Shown here piece after piece: positions 1-8,011 of a DNA stretch of 8,293 nt. The first letter of the stretch is position 1. Each line of letters opens with the position of its first letter. Under the pieces are notes generated by a model, which searched no databases, was not told the origin of the DNA, and saw only the letters and a list, made by a program, of their open reading frames with translations. The stretch spans positions 1 to 8,293 of the forward strand of contig JAUNXM010000088.1 in NCBI GenBank assembly GCA_030539815.1. Direction: 5' to 3'. The DNA comes from Methanobacterium sp. GTDB lineage: Archaea; Methanobacteriota; Methanobacteria; Methanobacteriales; Methanobacteriaceae. Made by a program: the position numbers and the translations under genes.

Positions 1-406
1 CCCGAATTCATATCATCGTAATTTTGCCTTAGCACTCCTGGCCAATTTAACCCCTGTAGATAATGAAAACAGGTTCCAATCAATATTAAACGATTATTTC
101 CAGTGCATGAATGATGAAAAAATTATGACTGCCTGTAAGTGCATTAAGAACACGGCCAAGATCCTGGAAAGTAAAACAGAACTAACTGATGAAATAATAG
201 GTATTCTTCTGGACGTGGATAATCGCTCTGATTTTCCTTTAAAACAAAAAGCACTCCTGAAATCGTATATCATAGAACTTTTCTACAAATTCTATGGGCA
301 GATCACCGACCAGAAACAGGTGACTGAATTTGTGAAAGGTGAATTAGACAATATTAGTCCCAAAACCAGGAAAATAACCCAAAAATTCTTGGATAAATAC
401 TGTTGA
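1..406 (+). CDS. 3' part of a HEAT-like helical-repeat protein (5' end outside window)
   Basis: The reading frame is open from the left edge (first whole codon at base 2) to a TGA at 404-406, giving about 134 visible residues. An internal ATG at 107 could be mistaken for the start, but the frame upstream of it is open and of the same character (helical, 'RNFALALLANLTPVDNENRF'), so the window cuts the gene. The protein is rich in Lys, Leu, Ile and Asn, with no predicted membrane segment and no cysteine-metal motif. Its alternating amphipathic helices of roughly 35-40 residues resemble HEAT or armadillo-type repeats, some of which are labelled 'SufBD protein' in Methanobacterium annotations; that match is from memory and the family name would not imply Fe-S assembly function. 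It probably acts as a soluble scaffold or interaction protein. The next gene begins about 90 bases downstream, so linkage is uncertain. Confidence 0.7.
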   Translation, partial: PNSYHRNFALALLANLTPVDNENRFQSILNDYFQCMNDEKIMTACKCIKNTAKILESKTELTDEIIGILLDVDNRSDFPLKQKALLKSYIIELFYKFYGQITDQKQVTEFVKGELDNISPKTRKITQKFLDKYC

Positions 407-494
407 TTAATTATCATGGTTAAGTTTACATTAAAACTATTAATGGGAAAATTTAGAGGAATAATACGTATTCTAAAATTACCGGGTGTGTACC

Positions 495-1553
<1,059 letters not shown>

Positions 1554-1565
1554 TTTAATATAAAA

Positions 1566-1570
1566 AGGAG
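1566..1570 (+). promoter_or_regulatory. ribosome binding site of the small gene at 1577
   Basis: AGGAG lies 6 bases before ATG 1577. It sits in the 23-base gap after the transporter stop codon and supports independent translation of the small second gene of the pair. Confidence 0.7.
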
Positions 1571-1576
1571 ATAAAC

Positions 1577-1840
1577 ATGGGGGTTGATGAAATTAAGCGA
1601 CTGAGGAAAGTCTTGAAAAGTAAAAATTGCATTGTGGAAAAGCATTCCAATGTTATGGAGATAACCTTCCTCAAAAGTGAGGATGCGGACTGGTTTGAAA
1701 AAATATTTGAGGATTACCAACGGGAATCAGCTGTTAGTTGCTTAATGACCATGCGCCCCCGTGGTGTGAATGCACGACATAAATTTGTTTTCAATGTCCA
1801 GGACATGGGTAAATTCATAGTTTTACTGGAACAGTCCTAA
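1577..1840 (+). CDS. small conserved-looking protein of unknown function
   Basis: The gene encodes 87 residues starting at ATG 1577, with a strong AGGAG at 1566-1570 spaced 6 bases away, and ends at TAA 1838-1840. The protein is soluble, mixed alpha/beta in appearance and fairly charged, with a basic N-terminal helix (residues 4-16), two cysteines in the first two thirds (C18 and C55), and a '[16 protein letters not shown]' stretch at about 57-72 that could bind nucleic acid or another anion. I do not recognise a family. Only 23 bases separate it from the AI-2E-family gene, with no promoter-like sequence in the gap, so co-transcription is likely. It is followed by a convergent T-rich spacer. 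The strong ribosome binding site and normal codon use support a real gene. Confidence 0.75.
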   Translation: MGVDEIKRLRKVLKSKNCIVEKHSNVMEITFLKSEDADWFEKIFEDYQRESAVSCLMTMRPRGVNARHKFVFNVQDMGKFIVLLEQS

Positions 1841-1874
1841 AATTAATTCTTTCAGATTTAACAGGTTAATTGTT

Positions 1875-1910
1875 TAAATAAAAATAAAATAGAAAAGGGT
1901 ATTTTGTTTA
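1875..1910. terminator. T-rich termination region between convergent genes
   Basis: Read on the minus strand, 1875-1897 is a run of T-rich segments (TTTTCTATTTTATTTTTATTT), the kind of U-rich end that terminates archaeal transcripts, placed 25-50 bases past the stop of the 4Fe-4S gene. On the plus strand a shorter TATTTTGTTT at 1900-1909 could end the AI-2E/small-gene transcript. No strong GC hairpin is present. Confidence 0.45.
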
Positions 1911-1922
1911 ATCCCGGAACCC

Positions 1923-2738
1923 CTAGATTATTTCTCCATTTATGGAAATAGTATAATCCTTGATGATTATGTTTTTCTGGGCTTTTTCCAGAGCCCTTTT
2001 AACTATTACCTCGATACCAGAACAACAGGGAACTTCCATATGCACTATGCTTATGGACTTAATATCTTGAATAGTGAAGATTGTCGCTAATTTATCCACA
2101 TACTCGTCAATGGTATGGTCCAGTTTGGGGCAGAGAATGATCAGGATCTTATCTTTTAGGAACCTCTGATGGAAATTGGCATAGGCAAAGGGCACGCAGT
2201 CCGCGGCAATGAGAAGATCCGCATGTTTAAGGTAAGGGGCATTAGGGTTTAAAAGCTGTAGTTGCACTGGCCAGTTACCAAGCTCTGCACTCAGAATCTG
2301 GGGAGAACCATCACCTACTTCTTTATGTTCGGGAACCTGCATGGCGGATCCGGGACAGCCACAGGCCAGGGGAGCATTCTCCTCATAATCAGGTACTTCC
2401 ATATTTTTTCCCTCCAAAACGCTGATGGCCTCTTCCAAGTATTTAGTTTCACCATGCTCATGCAAGTGCTTCAAATGTGCTTTAATTACATTAGTCCCGC
2501 CTTTAATAATGTTTTCCATAACCCGGGACTCATCATAGGGTTCAGCCTCTCTTCTTTCAATCTCTATAGCTCCTTCTGGGCAATCTCCTATACAGGCACC
2601 CAGCCCATCACAGAACAGGTCACTGATGAGGTGTGCCTTACCATCGATTACCTGGAGAGCACCCTCAGGGCAGCCAGTAACACAGAGACCACAACCATTA
2701 CATTTTTCCTGATTGATTCGGATAACATCCCTTTCCAT
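1923..2738 (-). CDS. 4Fe-4S (ferredoxin-domain) protein with cysteine-rich C-terminal domain
   Basis: This 271-residue soluble protein starts with a two-cluster ferredoxin domain. The first site is complete: C13-x2-C16-x2-C19-x3-C23-P. The second reads C43-DGLGA-C49-IGD-C53-P, so the second cysteine of a normal site is replaced by Leu46. A helical linker (about 69-110) follows, then a 'CGCPGSA' motif (C126, C128). The C-terminal domain contains 'AADCVPFAYANFH' (C181), 'LCPKLDH' (C203) and 'PCCSGIE' (C238, C239). The architecture matches a family of 4Fe-4S proteins common in methanogens and clostridia whose function is not established; electron transfer or cluster-dependent redox chemistry in the cytoplasm is an inference. 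ATG 2738 is supported by AAGGAGAGGG at 2745-2754, whose GAGGG is 6 bases away. It stands alone at its 3' end; the DUF1801 gene lies upstream on the same strand but 319 bases away, so it probably has its own promoter. Confidence 0.85.
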   Translation of the reverse strand: MERDVIRINQEKCNGCGLCVTGCPEGALQVIDGKAHLISDLFCDGLGACIGDCPEGAIEIERREAEPYDESRVMENIIKGGTNVIKAHLKHLHEHGETKYLEEAISVLEGKNMEVPDYEENAPLACGCPGSAMQVPEHKEVGDGSPQILSAELGNWPVQLQLLNPNAPYLKHADLLIAADCVPFAYANFHQRFLKDKILIILCPKLDHTIDEYVDKLATIFTIQDIKSISIVHMEVPCCSGIEVIVKRALEKAQKNIIIKDYTISINGEII

Positions 2739-2744
2739 AGTAAA

Positions 2745-2754
2745 CCCTCTCCTT
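2745..2754 (-). promoter_or_regulatory. ribosome binding site of the 4Fe-4S gene
   Basis: On the minus strand this reads AAGGAGAGGG and ends 6 bases before ATG 2738, fixing the start of the 4Fe-4S protein. A TATA-like TTTAAAATATG (2765-2775, minus) lies just upstream but would place the transcription start inside this site, so the true promoter is unclear. Confidence 0.65.
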
Positions 2755-2806
2755 TCATATTGTTCATATTTTAAACTATCATAACGAAAAACTGATCCAT
2801 TTTGTT

Positions 2807-2832
2807 AATAGATCAATCTTTGGTGATCTATT
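2807..2832. repeat. perfect 9-base inverted repeat, possible operator
   Basis: AATAGATCA (2807-2815) and TGATCTATT (2824-2832) are exact reverse complements separated by 8 bases. The dyad lies about 70-95 bases before the start codon of the 4Fe-4S gene and upstream of the TATA-like element, a place where archaeal activators or repressors bind. No T-run follows, which argues against a terminator. Confidence 0.45.
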
Positions 2833-2851
2833 GGGGAATCCTTGAAATCTT

Positions 2852-2885
2852 AATATCCGTGGTAATTGAATATCCGTGGTAATTG
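2852..2885. repeat. two-copy 17-base perfect tandem repeat
   Basis: AATATCCGTGGTAATTG occurs twice head-to-tail at 2852-2868 and 2869-2885 with no mismatch. It is non-coding. The right copy is also one arm of a palindrome (2875-2895). A recent slippage duplication of a half-site is the simplest explanation. Confidence 0.7.
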
Positions 2886-2895
2886 AATTATCACG
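2875..2895. repeat. 10+10 base palindrome with 1-base centre
   Basis: CGTGGTAATT (2875-2884) and AATTATCACG (2886-2895) are complementary at 9 of 10 positions plus one G-T pair (G2879 with T2891). A one-base centre cannot form a tight RNA loop well, so a dimeric protein binding site is a better reading than a terminator. Confidence 0.5.
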
Positions 2896-3020
2896 ATAGA
2901 TTGATTACCCCCATTGTTACTTTAATAATATGGTGGTTGGAGTTGAAATACATTCCCTCAGGGGATATTGATCATTTGGGCTATATGGAATACTCTATTT
3001 AGGTAACTTTTGGTCTGCTA

Positions 3021-3057
3021 ATTAAATCTGATTAAAACATATTAAAATATGATTAAA
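3021..3057 (-). terminator. possible T-rich terminator after the DUF1801 gene
   Basis: On the minus strand, directly after the stop codon, the sequence is TTTAATCATATTTTAATATG followed by TTTTAATCAGATTTAATTAG, with two TTTAATCA copies and a CATATT/AATATG dyad (3038-3051). This AT/T-rich stretch fits an archaeal U-rich transcript end; there is no GC stem. Confidence 0.4.
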
Positions 3058-3423
3058 TTATTTCTGGTTGAGATTTTCTTTTACTCTAAAAATAACGATT
3101 TTTTCCACCAGATCGAGGGGTAATGGCTCATCAATGGGGAACTGGACCGATCCTTTCCCTCCCTTGTATGGGGAAAGTTCCTCTTTAAATGTTTCAATCC
3201 CGGAAGGTGTGGGATAAAACCCAATATGATTTTCATACGCTGCAAAATGCACCAGATTACCATTGAGCTTGAAAGTGGGCATTCCATAACTAATAGCCTC
3301 CTCAGCTTCGGGAGCTGCTTCCCGGATAACCTTCCTTATTTTCTCCATAATACTCTGAACATTTTCAGGGAAGGTGGCGATGTACTCATCGATGGTTTGG
3401 AATTGCTTTTTTGATGTGGACAA
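3058..3423 (-). CDS. DUF1801 (YdhG-like, frataxin-fold) family protein
   Basis: The protein has 121 residues and is typical of the DUF1801 family (PF08818): 'TIDEYIATFPENVQSIMEKIRKVIREAAPEAEEAISYGMP' at about 10-49, then 'FKLNGNLVHFAAYENHIGFYPTP' and 'GSVQFPIDEPLPLDLVEKIVIFRVKEN' toward the C-terminus. The family has a frataxin-like fold and some members are called iron chaperones, though the role is poorly established and the family covers many small cytosolic proteins. The start is TTG at 3421-3423, chosen because AGGAGG at 3432-3437 sits 8 bases upstream and no ATG or GTG is available in frame before the conserved start of the domain. It is divergent from the PAS protein gene and 319 bases upstream of the 4Fe-4S gene on the same strand. 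An iron-handling link with the latter is conceivable but only an inference. Confidence 0.85.
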   Translation of the reverse strand: MSTSKKQFQTIDEYIATFPENVQSIMEKIRKVIREAAPEAEEAISYGMPTFKLNGNLVHFAAYENHIGFYPTPSGIETFKEELSPYKGGKGSVQFPIDEPLPLDLVEKIVIFRVKENLNQK

Positions 3424-3431
3424 AATGAATT

Positions 3432-3437
3432 CCTCCT
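3432..3437 (-). promoter_or_regulatory. AGGAGG ribosome binding site deciding a TTG start
   Basis: A full AGGAGG on the minus strand ends 8 bases before TTG 3423. It decides the start of the DUF1801 protein in the absence of an in-frame ATG. Confidence 0.7.
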
Positions 3438-3476
3438 ATTAATCTACATGTGTAATGTGGGTTAAACTTTTTTTCT

Positions 3477-3488
3477 GTAAATATTTTG
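3477..3488 (-). promoter_or_regulatory. TATA-like element for the DUF1801 gene
   Basis: On the minus strand this reads CAAAATATTTAC. Initiation about 26 bases downstream (near 3457) would give a leader of roughly 33 bases containing the AGGAGG site. The surroundings are all AT-rich, so the assignment is tentative. Confidence 0.3.
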
Positions 3489-3560
3489 ATTCATTTTTAA
3501 CATATTTTTATCTTTTATTTTGAAGTAGCGGGGGATATGTTTTAAAATAAAATGTTATTC

Positions 3561-3586
3561 CTTCGTTAAACTGTACTATTACGAAG
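3561..3586. repeat. CTTCGT/ACGAAG inverted repeat in divergent spacer
   Basis: CTTCGT (3561-3566) and ACGAAG (3581-3586) are exact reverse complements with a 14-base spacer. The site lies midway in the 286-base spacer shared by the DUF1801 and PAS genes, about 70-95 bases upstream of the PAS TATA box. TTCG/CGAA half-sites recall the operators of the methanogen redox regulator MsvR, but the spacer here is longer than I recall for that protein, so this is only a resemblance. Confidence 0.35.
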
Positions 3587-3652
3587 TAACTATTAATCTA
3601 CGGAAAGTCTAAAATGAACTACACTGGCAGATCCACTGCCCTACCAAACCCA

Positions 3653-3661
3653 TTATATTTA
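3653..3661 (+). promoter_or_regulatory. TATA box of the PAS-protein gene
   Basis: TTATATTTA preceded by ACCAAACCC-like bases (a possible BRE) is the best archaeal TATA element in the spacer. Initiation about 26 bases downstream (near 3681) would leave a leader of about 29 bases ending in AGGAGG. Confidence 0.45.
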
Positions 3662-3702
3662 AGAAAACAATGAATAATAATAACATTTAGATCTGGATTT
3701 TT

Positions 3703-3708
3703 AGGAGG
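3703..3708 (+). promoter_or_regulatory. ribosome binding site with 1-base spacing
   Basis: AGGAGG is separated from ATG 3710 by a single base, against a normal 5-9. The frame upstream is open back to a TGA at 3671-3673 but contains only ATA, ACA and similar codons, no ATG, GTG or TTG. The spacing may lower translation. Confidence 0.55.
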
Positions 3709-3709
3709 A

Positions 3710-5158
3710 ATGAAGGTAAAAAACGATTGCCATATATTCAGGGAGATATTCGAGAAATCTCCTGTGGGTTTGCTTTTCTTTAACAGGAAGGGGATAATGG
3801 TGGATGCCAACCAGTCTGCTCTGGAAATAACAGGAATCACCCACTGGGATAAACAGCCCGGGATCAATTTATTCCACAATCCAATTATTCCCTGTAACAA
3901 GGAAGAATTAACTGAAAAGAGTATTATTAACTTCCAGAATCAATTGAATTCCGAAAAAATCAGTGATTTTCAGGATATAACTCCTCCACACATAACGGAA
4001 TGTTTTGAAGGAACAATTTCAGTTCTGAATTCAGGGTATCTGGTTCAGATTCAACACTCCGGGGTAAATGATAAATCTCGCCAACTTCTAGTAAGTGAAG
4101 AGAAATACAAAAACTTTTTTGAGGATGATCTAACTGGGGATTTTATTGCCACGCCACAGGGTGAGATAATTGAATGCAATCCTGCCTTTGCAGAGATATA
4201 CAATTTTCCCAATCGTGAACAGGCCCTTAAATCAAACATTTCCACTTTCAACCATGAAGACTGGGAAACTCTAATACAACGCCTTAAAAGTGAGCACAAA
4301 ATACAGGGACATCAAAACACCCACCAAAGACAGGATGGGGAAAAAATCCATGTGGTCAGTAACTTAGTGGGTATTTGCAGTGATTCTGGGGAATTGGTCC
4401 AGGTTAAGGGTTATGTTTTTGATGATACTGAACGTAAGGAAGCTGAGGAGGCTTTGAAGCGTAGTGAGAAGAAGTATCATCGTTTGTTCGATGAGGATTT
4501 AACTGGGGATTTCATTGCCAATGTTGATGGGGAGATCTTGGAGTGTAACCCTGCCTTCGCAGATATATATGGTTTGGATAATGTTGAAAATGCACTAAAG
4601 TGGAATATATCTGAGTCCAACCCTTTTGACTGGCCCTACATGGTCACTCGCCTTAAAAGTGAGTGTAAGATCCTGGGATTTCAAAGCTGGCAGCGTAGAC
4701 GAGATTTCATGCGGATACACGTTGTTGCCAACTTGGTAGGTATTTTCAATGATTCCGGGGAACTAATCCAGGTTAAAGGCTATGTATTTGATGATACTGA
4801 GCGTAAACAGGCTGAAGAAAAACTAGAAAGTGAGCAACGCCGAATAACCATGATCCTGGATAGTATTCAAGATGGATTCGTAGCTCTGGATAACTTCTGG
4901 AACTTTATCTATGTTAATCACTGTGCAGCTGAATATTTGGATGTTGATGCTGATGATCTGATGGGTCAAAATCTATGGGAGAGATTTCCCGAACTTACAG
5001 GAACCAATCATGAGATTCACTTTAGAAAAGCAATGAATAAACAGGAAATACAGTATTTTGAAGCCCAGGGAATACTTAGAAATGAAAAATGTTTAAATAT
5101 AAGTGTTTACCCATTTAAAGATGGAATATCCGTTTATTGGAGAAATAAGAGAAAATAA
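3710..5158 (+). CDS. four-PAS-domain sensory protein without output domain
   Basis: This 482-residue cytoplasmic protein is made almost wholly of PAS domains: PAS1 about 10-118, PAS2 about 129-245, PAS3 about 252-368 and PAS4 about 379-476. PAS2 and PAS3 share 'LTGDFIA', 'ECNPAFA(E/D)IY', 'VVxNLVGI' and '[11 protein letters not shown]' exactly 123 residues apart, so they arose by duplication. There are no membrane segments, no H-box, no ATPase, GGDEF or methyl-accepting region. PAS4 ends in 'SVYWRNKRK' and then stop; related proteins usually continue through 'WRDIT.RK' into further domains, so the C-terminus may be truncated. It would sense a ligand or redox state and signal through a partner. 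AGGAGG (3703-3708) lies only one base before ATG 3710, an unusually tight spacing, but no other in-frame start exists before the first PAS domain. It converges with a PAS-kinase gene, a plausible partner by position only. Confidence 0.85.
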   Translation: MKVKNDCHIFREIFEKSPVGLLFFNRKGIMVDANQSALEITGITHWDKQPGINLFHNPIIPCNKEELTEKSIINFQNQLNSEKISDFQDITPPHITECFEGTISVLNSGYLVQIQHSGVNDKSRQLLVSEEKYKNFFEDDLTGDFIATPQGEIIECNPAFAEIYNFPNREQALKSNISTFNHEDWETLIQRLKSEHKIQGHQNTHQRQDGEKIHVVSNLVGICSDSGELVQVKGYVFDDTERKEAEEALKRSEKKYHRLFDEDLTGDFIANVDGEILECNPAFADIYGLDNVENALKWNISESNPFDWPYMVTRLKSECKILGFQSWQRRRDFMRIHVVANLVGIFNDSGELIQVKGYVFDDTERKQAEEKLESEQRRITMILDSIQDGFVALDNFWNFIYVNHCAAEYLDVDADDLMGQNLWERFPELTGTNHEIHFRKAMNKQEIQYFEAQGILRNEKCLNISVYPFKDGISVYWRNKRK

Positions 5159-5176
5159 TACCTATTGGATATCATT

Positions 5177-5197
5177 AAATTATTGATTTTTTAATTT
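5177..5197 (+). terminator. AT-rich hairpin with T6 after the PAS gene
   Basis: AAATTA (5177-5182) and TAATTT (5192-5197) form a 6-base dyad around TTGATTTTT, so a run of six T's ends the loop. It begins 19 bases past the PAS-protein stop codon and lies in the 61-base convergent spacer with the kinase gene. On the plus strand it fits a U-rich archaeal terminator; a second T-run (5213-5217) follows. Confidence 0.45.
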
Positions 5198-5219
5198 AGC
5201 CAAATTCGATACTTTTTGT

Positions 5220-6443
5220 TCAATTAGTATTTTCATTGTAATTTTTAAAGGTAATTTTGAATAAAGTTCCATTTTCAAGTTCCAGATCAAATGTACCCCC
5301 TAATTGGGTTGCTAACTTGTTCACAAACCACATACTCAGTGTGATGGAATTTTTGGAGTTCGAATATTCTGGAAAAACTCTAGCATTATCGTAAACAGTC
5401 ATTAAATAAAATTCACCTTCATCGGTAATTTTCACGGATATTATGTTCTTTTTTTCTTCAGAACTTTCATATGTAGTGTATTCAGATTTTTCAGCTAAAA
5501 TGCTACGTTTGATGGAGTCGGCTACCAGTTCGTTCACCATGAGCCCGCAGGGAATAGCGGTATTGATATCCAGTTGAATCCCTTTTACATCAATATCAAC
5601 TTCTAACGGGTTTTTATGAGTATATTGCTTCTCAAGATCTCCTATCAGTCCTTTGATGAAATCTCCAAAATCAATATTTAAAAGATCCCGATAATTGTAG
5701 AGTTTTTCATGGATAGCAGGTATTGAACGGGTATGGTTCTGAATTTCCCTAAATAGCTCCCTTGATTTTTCATCTTCCAGTTGATATGATTGGAAATTAA
5801 TCATGGAATGTATTATTTGTAGATCATTTTGCAGGCGATGCTGTACTTCTTCAAGGAGAATATTCTTTTCTCCTCGGATCTTCATGAACTCTTCCTGTAG
5901 ATGTATCTGTTTGGTCACGTCTTCAAAGGACTCTACCGCTCCAATAACATTTCCTTTCAGATCTTTAATGGCATCCACAGTAAAGTGTAACCATTTACCC
6001 TTTTCACCCATTTTAGGGAAGAAAGATATGGCTTCACAGGAGTTGCCTAAATTATTGGATTCACGTTCCCCCTGGTATCTTAAAACAAACTTTGATCGAT
6101 TGTTGGTAATGGAATACCATTTAGGAATGTCTTCTAAACGTCCATCTACCATAAAATCAGCCATGCATGGTCTCTGGTTATTATAAAATACTTTCCATTG
6201 TTTATTAGTTCCTAGAACTTGTTCGGCATTTATTTTACTTAACTTTTCCAGGGCCCGGTTCCAGTAAATAACCTCATGATCCTTATTTATGGCAAATTTG
6301 GGGACTGGAGAAACACGCATTATTTCCTTTAAATCAATACCACTTTTGTCTAACAATTCTTCTAACTTTTTTCGTTTTTCTTCTTCACTGCTATTTTCAG
6401 ACTTATCTGAACTCTTGGAAGACAATGAAATCTTTTTAAACAT
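5220..6443 (-). CDS. PAS-HisKA_2 sensor histidine kinase-like protein with degenerate ATPase domain
   Basis: This 407-residue soluble protein has a charged, Ser/Lys/Glu-rich N-terminus (1-35), a PAS domain (about 37-180, with the 'RPCMADFMVDG' insertion typical of some anaerobe PAS domains and a 'VESFEDVTKQI' end), and a HisKA_2-type dimerisation domain (about 192-270). The H-box 'LLEEVQHRLQNDLQII' keeps the phospho-acceptor H202. A HATPase-like region follows (about 290-400) but its motifs are eroded: the N-box is N304-ELVA-D309-SIKR, with Asp where the Mg-binding Asn belongs; the G1 box reads D352-NARVFPE instead of DNGVGFPE; the G2 glycine is Ser370 ('LSMWFV' for 'LGLQLV'). The fold is still recognisable to the 'NGTLFKITF' end, with no frameshift. 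It is a histidine kinase homologue that may not bind ATP normally. ATG 6443 has only a GGG-rich upstream sequence. It lies 71 bases after the transporter gene on the same strand and converges with the PAS-only gene; no response regulator is visible. Confidence 0.85.
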   Translation of the reverse strand: MFKKISLSSKSSDKSENSSEEEKRKKLEELLDKSGIDLKEIMRVSPVPKFAINKDHEVIYWNRALEKLSKINAEQVLGTNKQWKVFYNNQRPCMADFMVDGRLEDIPKWYSITNNRSKFVLRYQGERESNNLGNSCEAISFFPKMGEKGKWLHFTVDAIKDLKGNVIGAVESFEDVTKQIHLQEEFMKIRGEKNILLEEVQHRLQNDLQIIHSMINFQSYQLEDEKSRELFREIQNHTRSIPAIHEKLYNYRDLLNIDFGDFIKGLIGDLEKQYTHKNPLEVDIDVKGIQLDINTAIPCGLMVNELVADSIKRSILAEKSEYTTYESSEEKKNIISVKITDEGEFYLMTVYDNARVFPEYSNSKNSITLSMWFVNKLATQLGGTFDLELENGTLFKITFKNYNENTN

Positions 6444-6465
6444 ATTCCCAAACCCCCAATTATAA

Positions 6466-6491
6466 CCCTATTAAAAAAATAAGTAATAGGG
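6466..6491 (-). terminator. 8-base inverted repeat with T7 loop between transporter and kinase
   Basis: CCCTATTA (6466-6473) and TAATAGGG (6484-6491) are exact reverse complements around a 10-base spacer; on the minus strand the spacer and arm contribute a run of seven T's. It lies 24 bases past the transporter stop and about 23 before the kinase start. It could end the transporter transcript or, as a dyad, regulate the kinase gene. Confidence 0.45.
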
Positions 6492-6494
6492 AAG

Positions 6495-6503
6495 ATTATA
6501 CAT
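6495..6503 (-). promoter_or_regulatory. possible TATA box of the kinase-like gene
   Basis: On the minus strand this reads ATGTATAAT. Initiation about 26 bases downstream (near 6473) would give a leader of some 30 bases, inside the 8-base inverted repeat. It suggests the kinase gene need not depend on transporter transcription; a read-through operon cannot be excluded. Confidence 0.3.
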
Positions 6504-6514
6504 CATACCCTTAT

Positions 6515-7882
<1,368 letters not shown>

Positions 7883-7901
7883 GTTTATATTCGTTTTTAA
7901 G

Positions 7902-7907
7902 CCTCCC
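7902..7907 (-). promoter_or_regulatory. ribosome binding site of the DASS gene
   Basis: GGGAGG on the minus strand is the only strong site in the leader. It is 7 bases from an in-frame ACG (7892-7894) and 19 bases from TTG 7882, so it favours initiation upstream of the TTG. Confidence 0.6.
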
Positions 7908-7939
7908 TTTATTTAACAGGTTACCTAGAAACAAAACAT

Positions 7940-7947
7940 CTTATATA
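7940..7947 (-). promoter_or_regulatory. TATA box of the DASS gene
   Basis: TATATAAG on the minus strand is a near-consensus archaeal TATA box. Initiation about 26 bases downstream (near 7918) would leave a 24-base leader carrying GGGAGG, a good arrangement. Confidence 0.55.
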
Positions 7948-7954
7948 CTTATTT

Positions 7955-7974
7955 TATAATGTTTAATCATTATA
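7955..7974. repeat. perfect 7-base inverted repeat upstream of the DASS promoter
   Basis: TATAATG (7955-7961) and CATTATA (7968-7974) are exact reverse complements around TTTAAT. The dyad begins about 8 bases upstream of the DASS TATA box (minus strand), where a regulator could affect TBP/TFB binding. The region is very AT-rich, so chance is a real alternative. Confidence 0.35.
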
Positions 7975-8011
7975 CTAATATTTTTTTCCATGGGTAATAA
8001 GTTTAAGACGA

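Larger units (their letters stand above)
2739..3057. other. 319-base spacer without a gene, dyad-rich
   Basis: No convincing gene lies here; open frames are short and lack ribosome binding sites. The left part is the promoter/leader of the 4Fe-4S gene. The centre carries a 9+9 base dyad (2807-2832), a 17-base tandem duplication (2852-2885) and a 10+10 base palindrome (2875-2895). The right end (3021-3057) is the AT-rich 3' flank of the DUF1801 gene, with a 6+6 base CATATT/AATATG dyad at 3038-3051. Confidence 0.6.

Noticed and set aside
107..406. Treating ATG 107 as the start of a 99-residue gene
   Set aside because: The frame is open to the window edge with matching protein character and there is no ribosome binding site before ATG 107.
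2262..2774. 170-codon plus-strand frame opposite the 4Fe-4S gene
   Set aside because: It is the antisense shadow of a well-supported gene, with no ribosome binding site and a composition that does not look like a real protein.
2852..2895. CRISPR array, because of the short repeated units
   Set aside because: There are only two copies, directly adjacent with no spacers, so it is a tandem duplication and not a CRISPR array.
2929..2998. Short plus-strand frames in the 319-base spacer (for example ATG 2935 region) as a gene remnant
   Set aside because: They are under 30 codons, lack a ribosome binding site and show no recognisable protein similarity.
3614..3673. A 19-codon frame (ATG 3614 to TGA 3673) before the PAS gene, a possible leader peptide
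   Set aside because: It spans the likely TATA box, has no ribosome binding site and no striking composition; chance is the simplest explanation.
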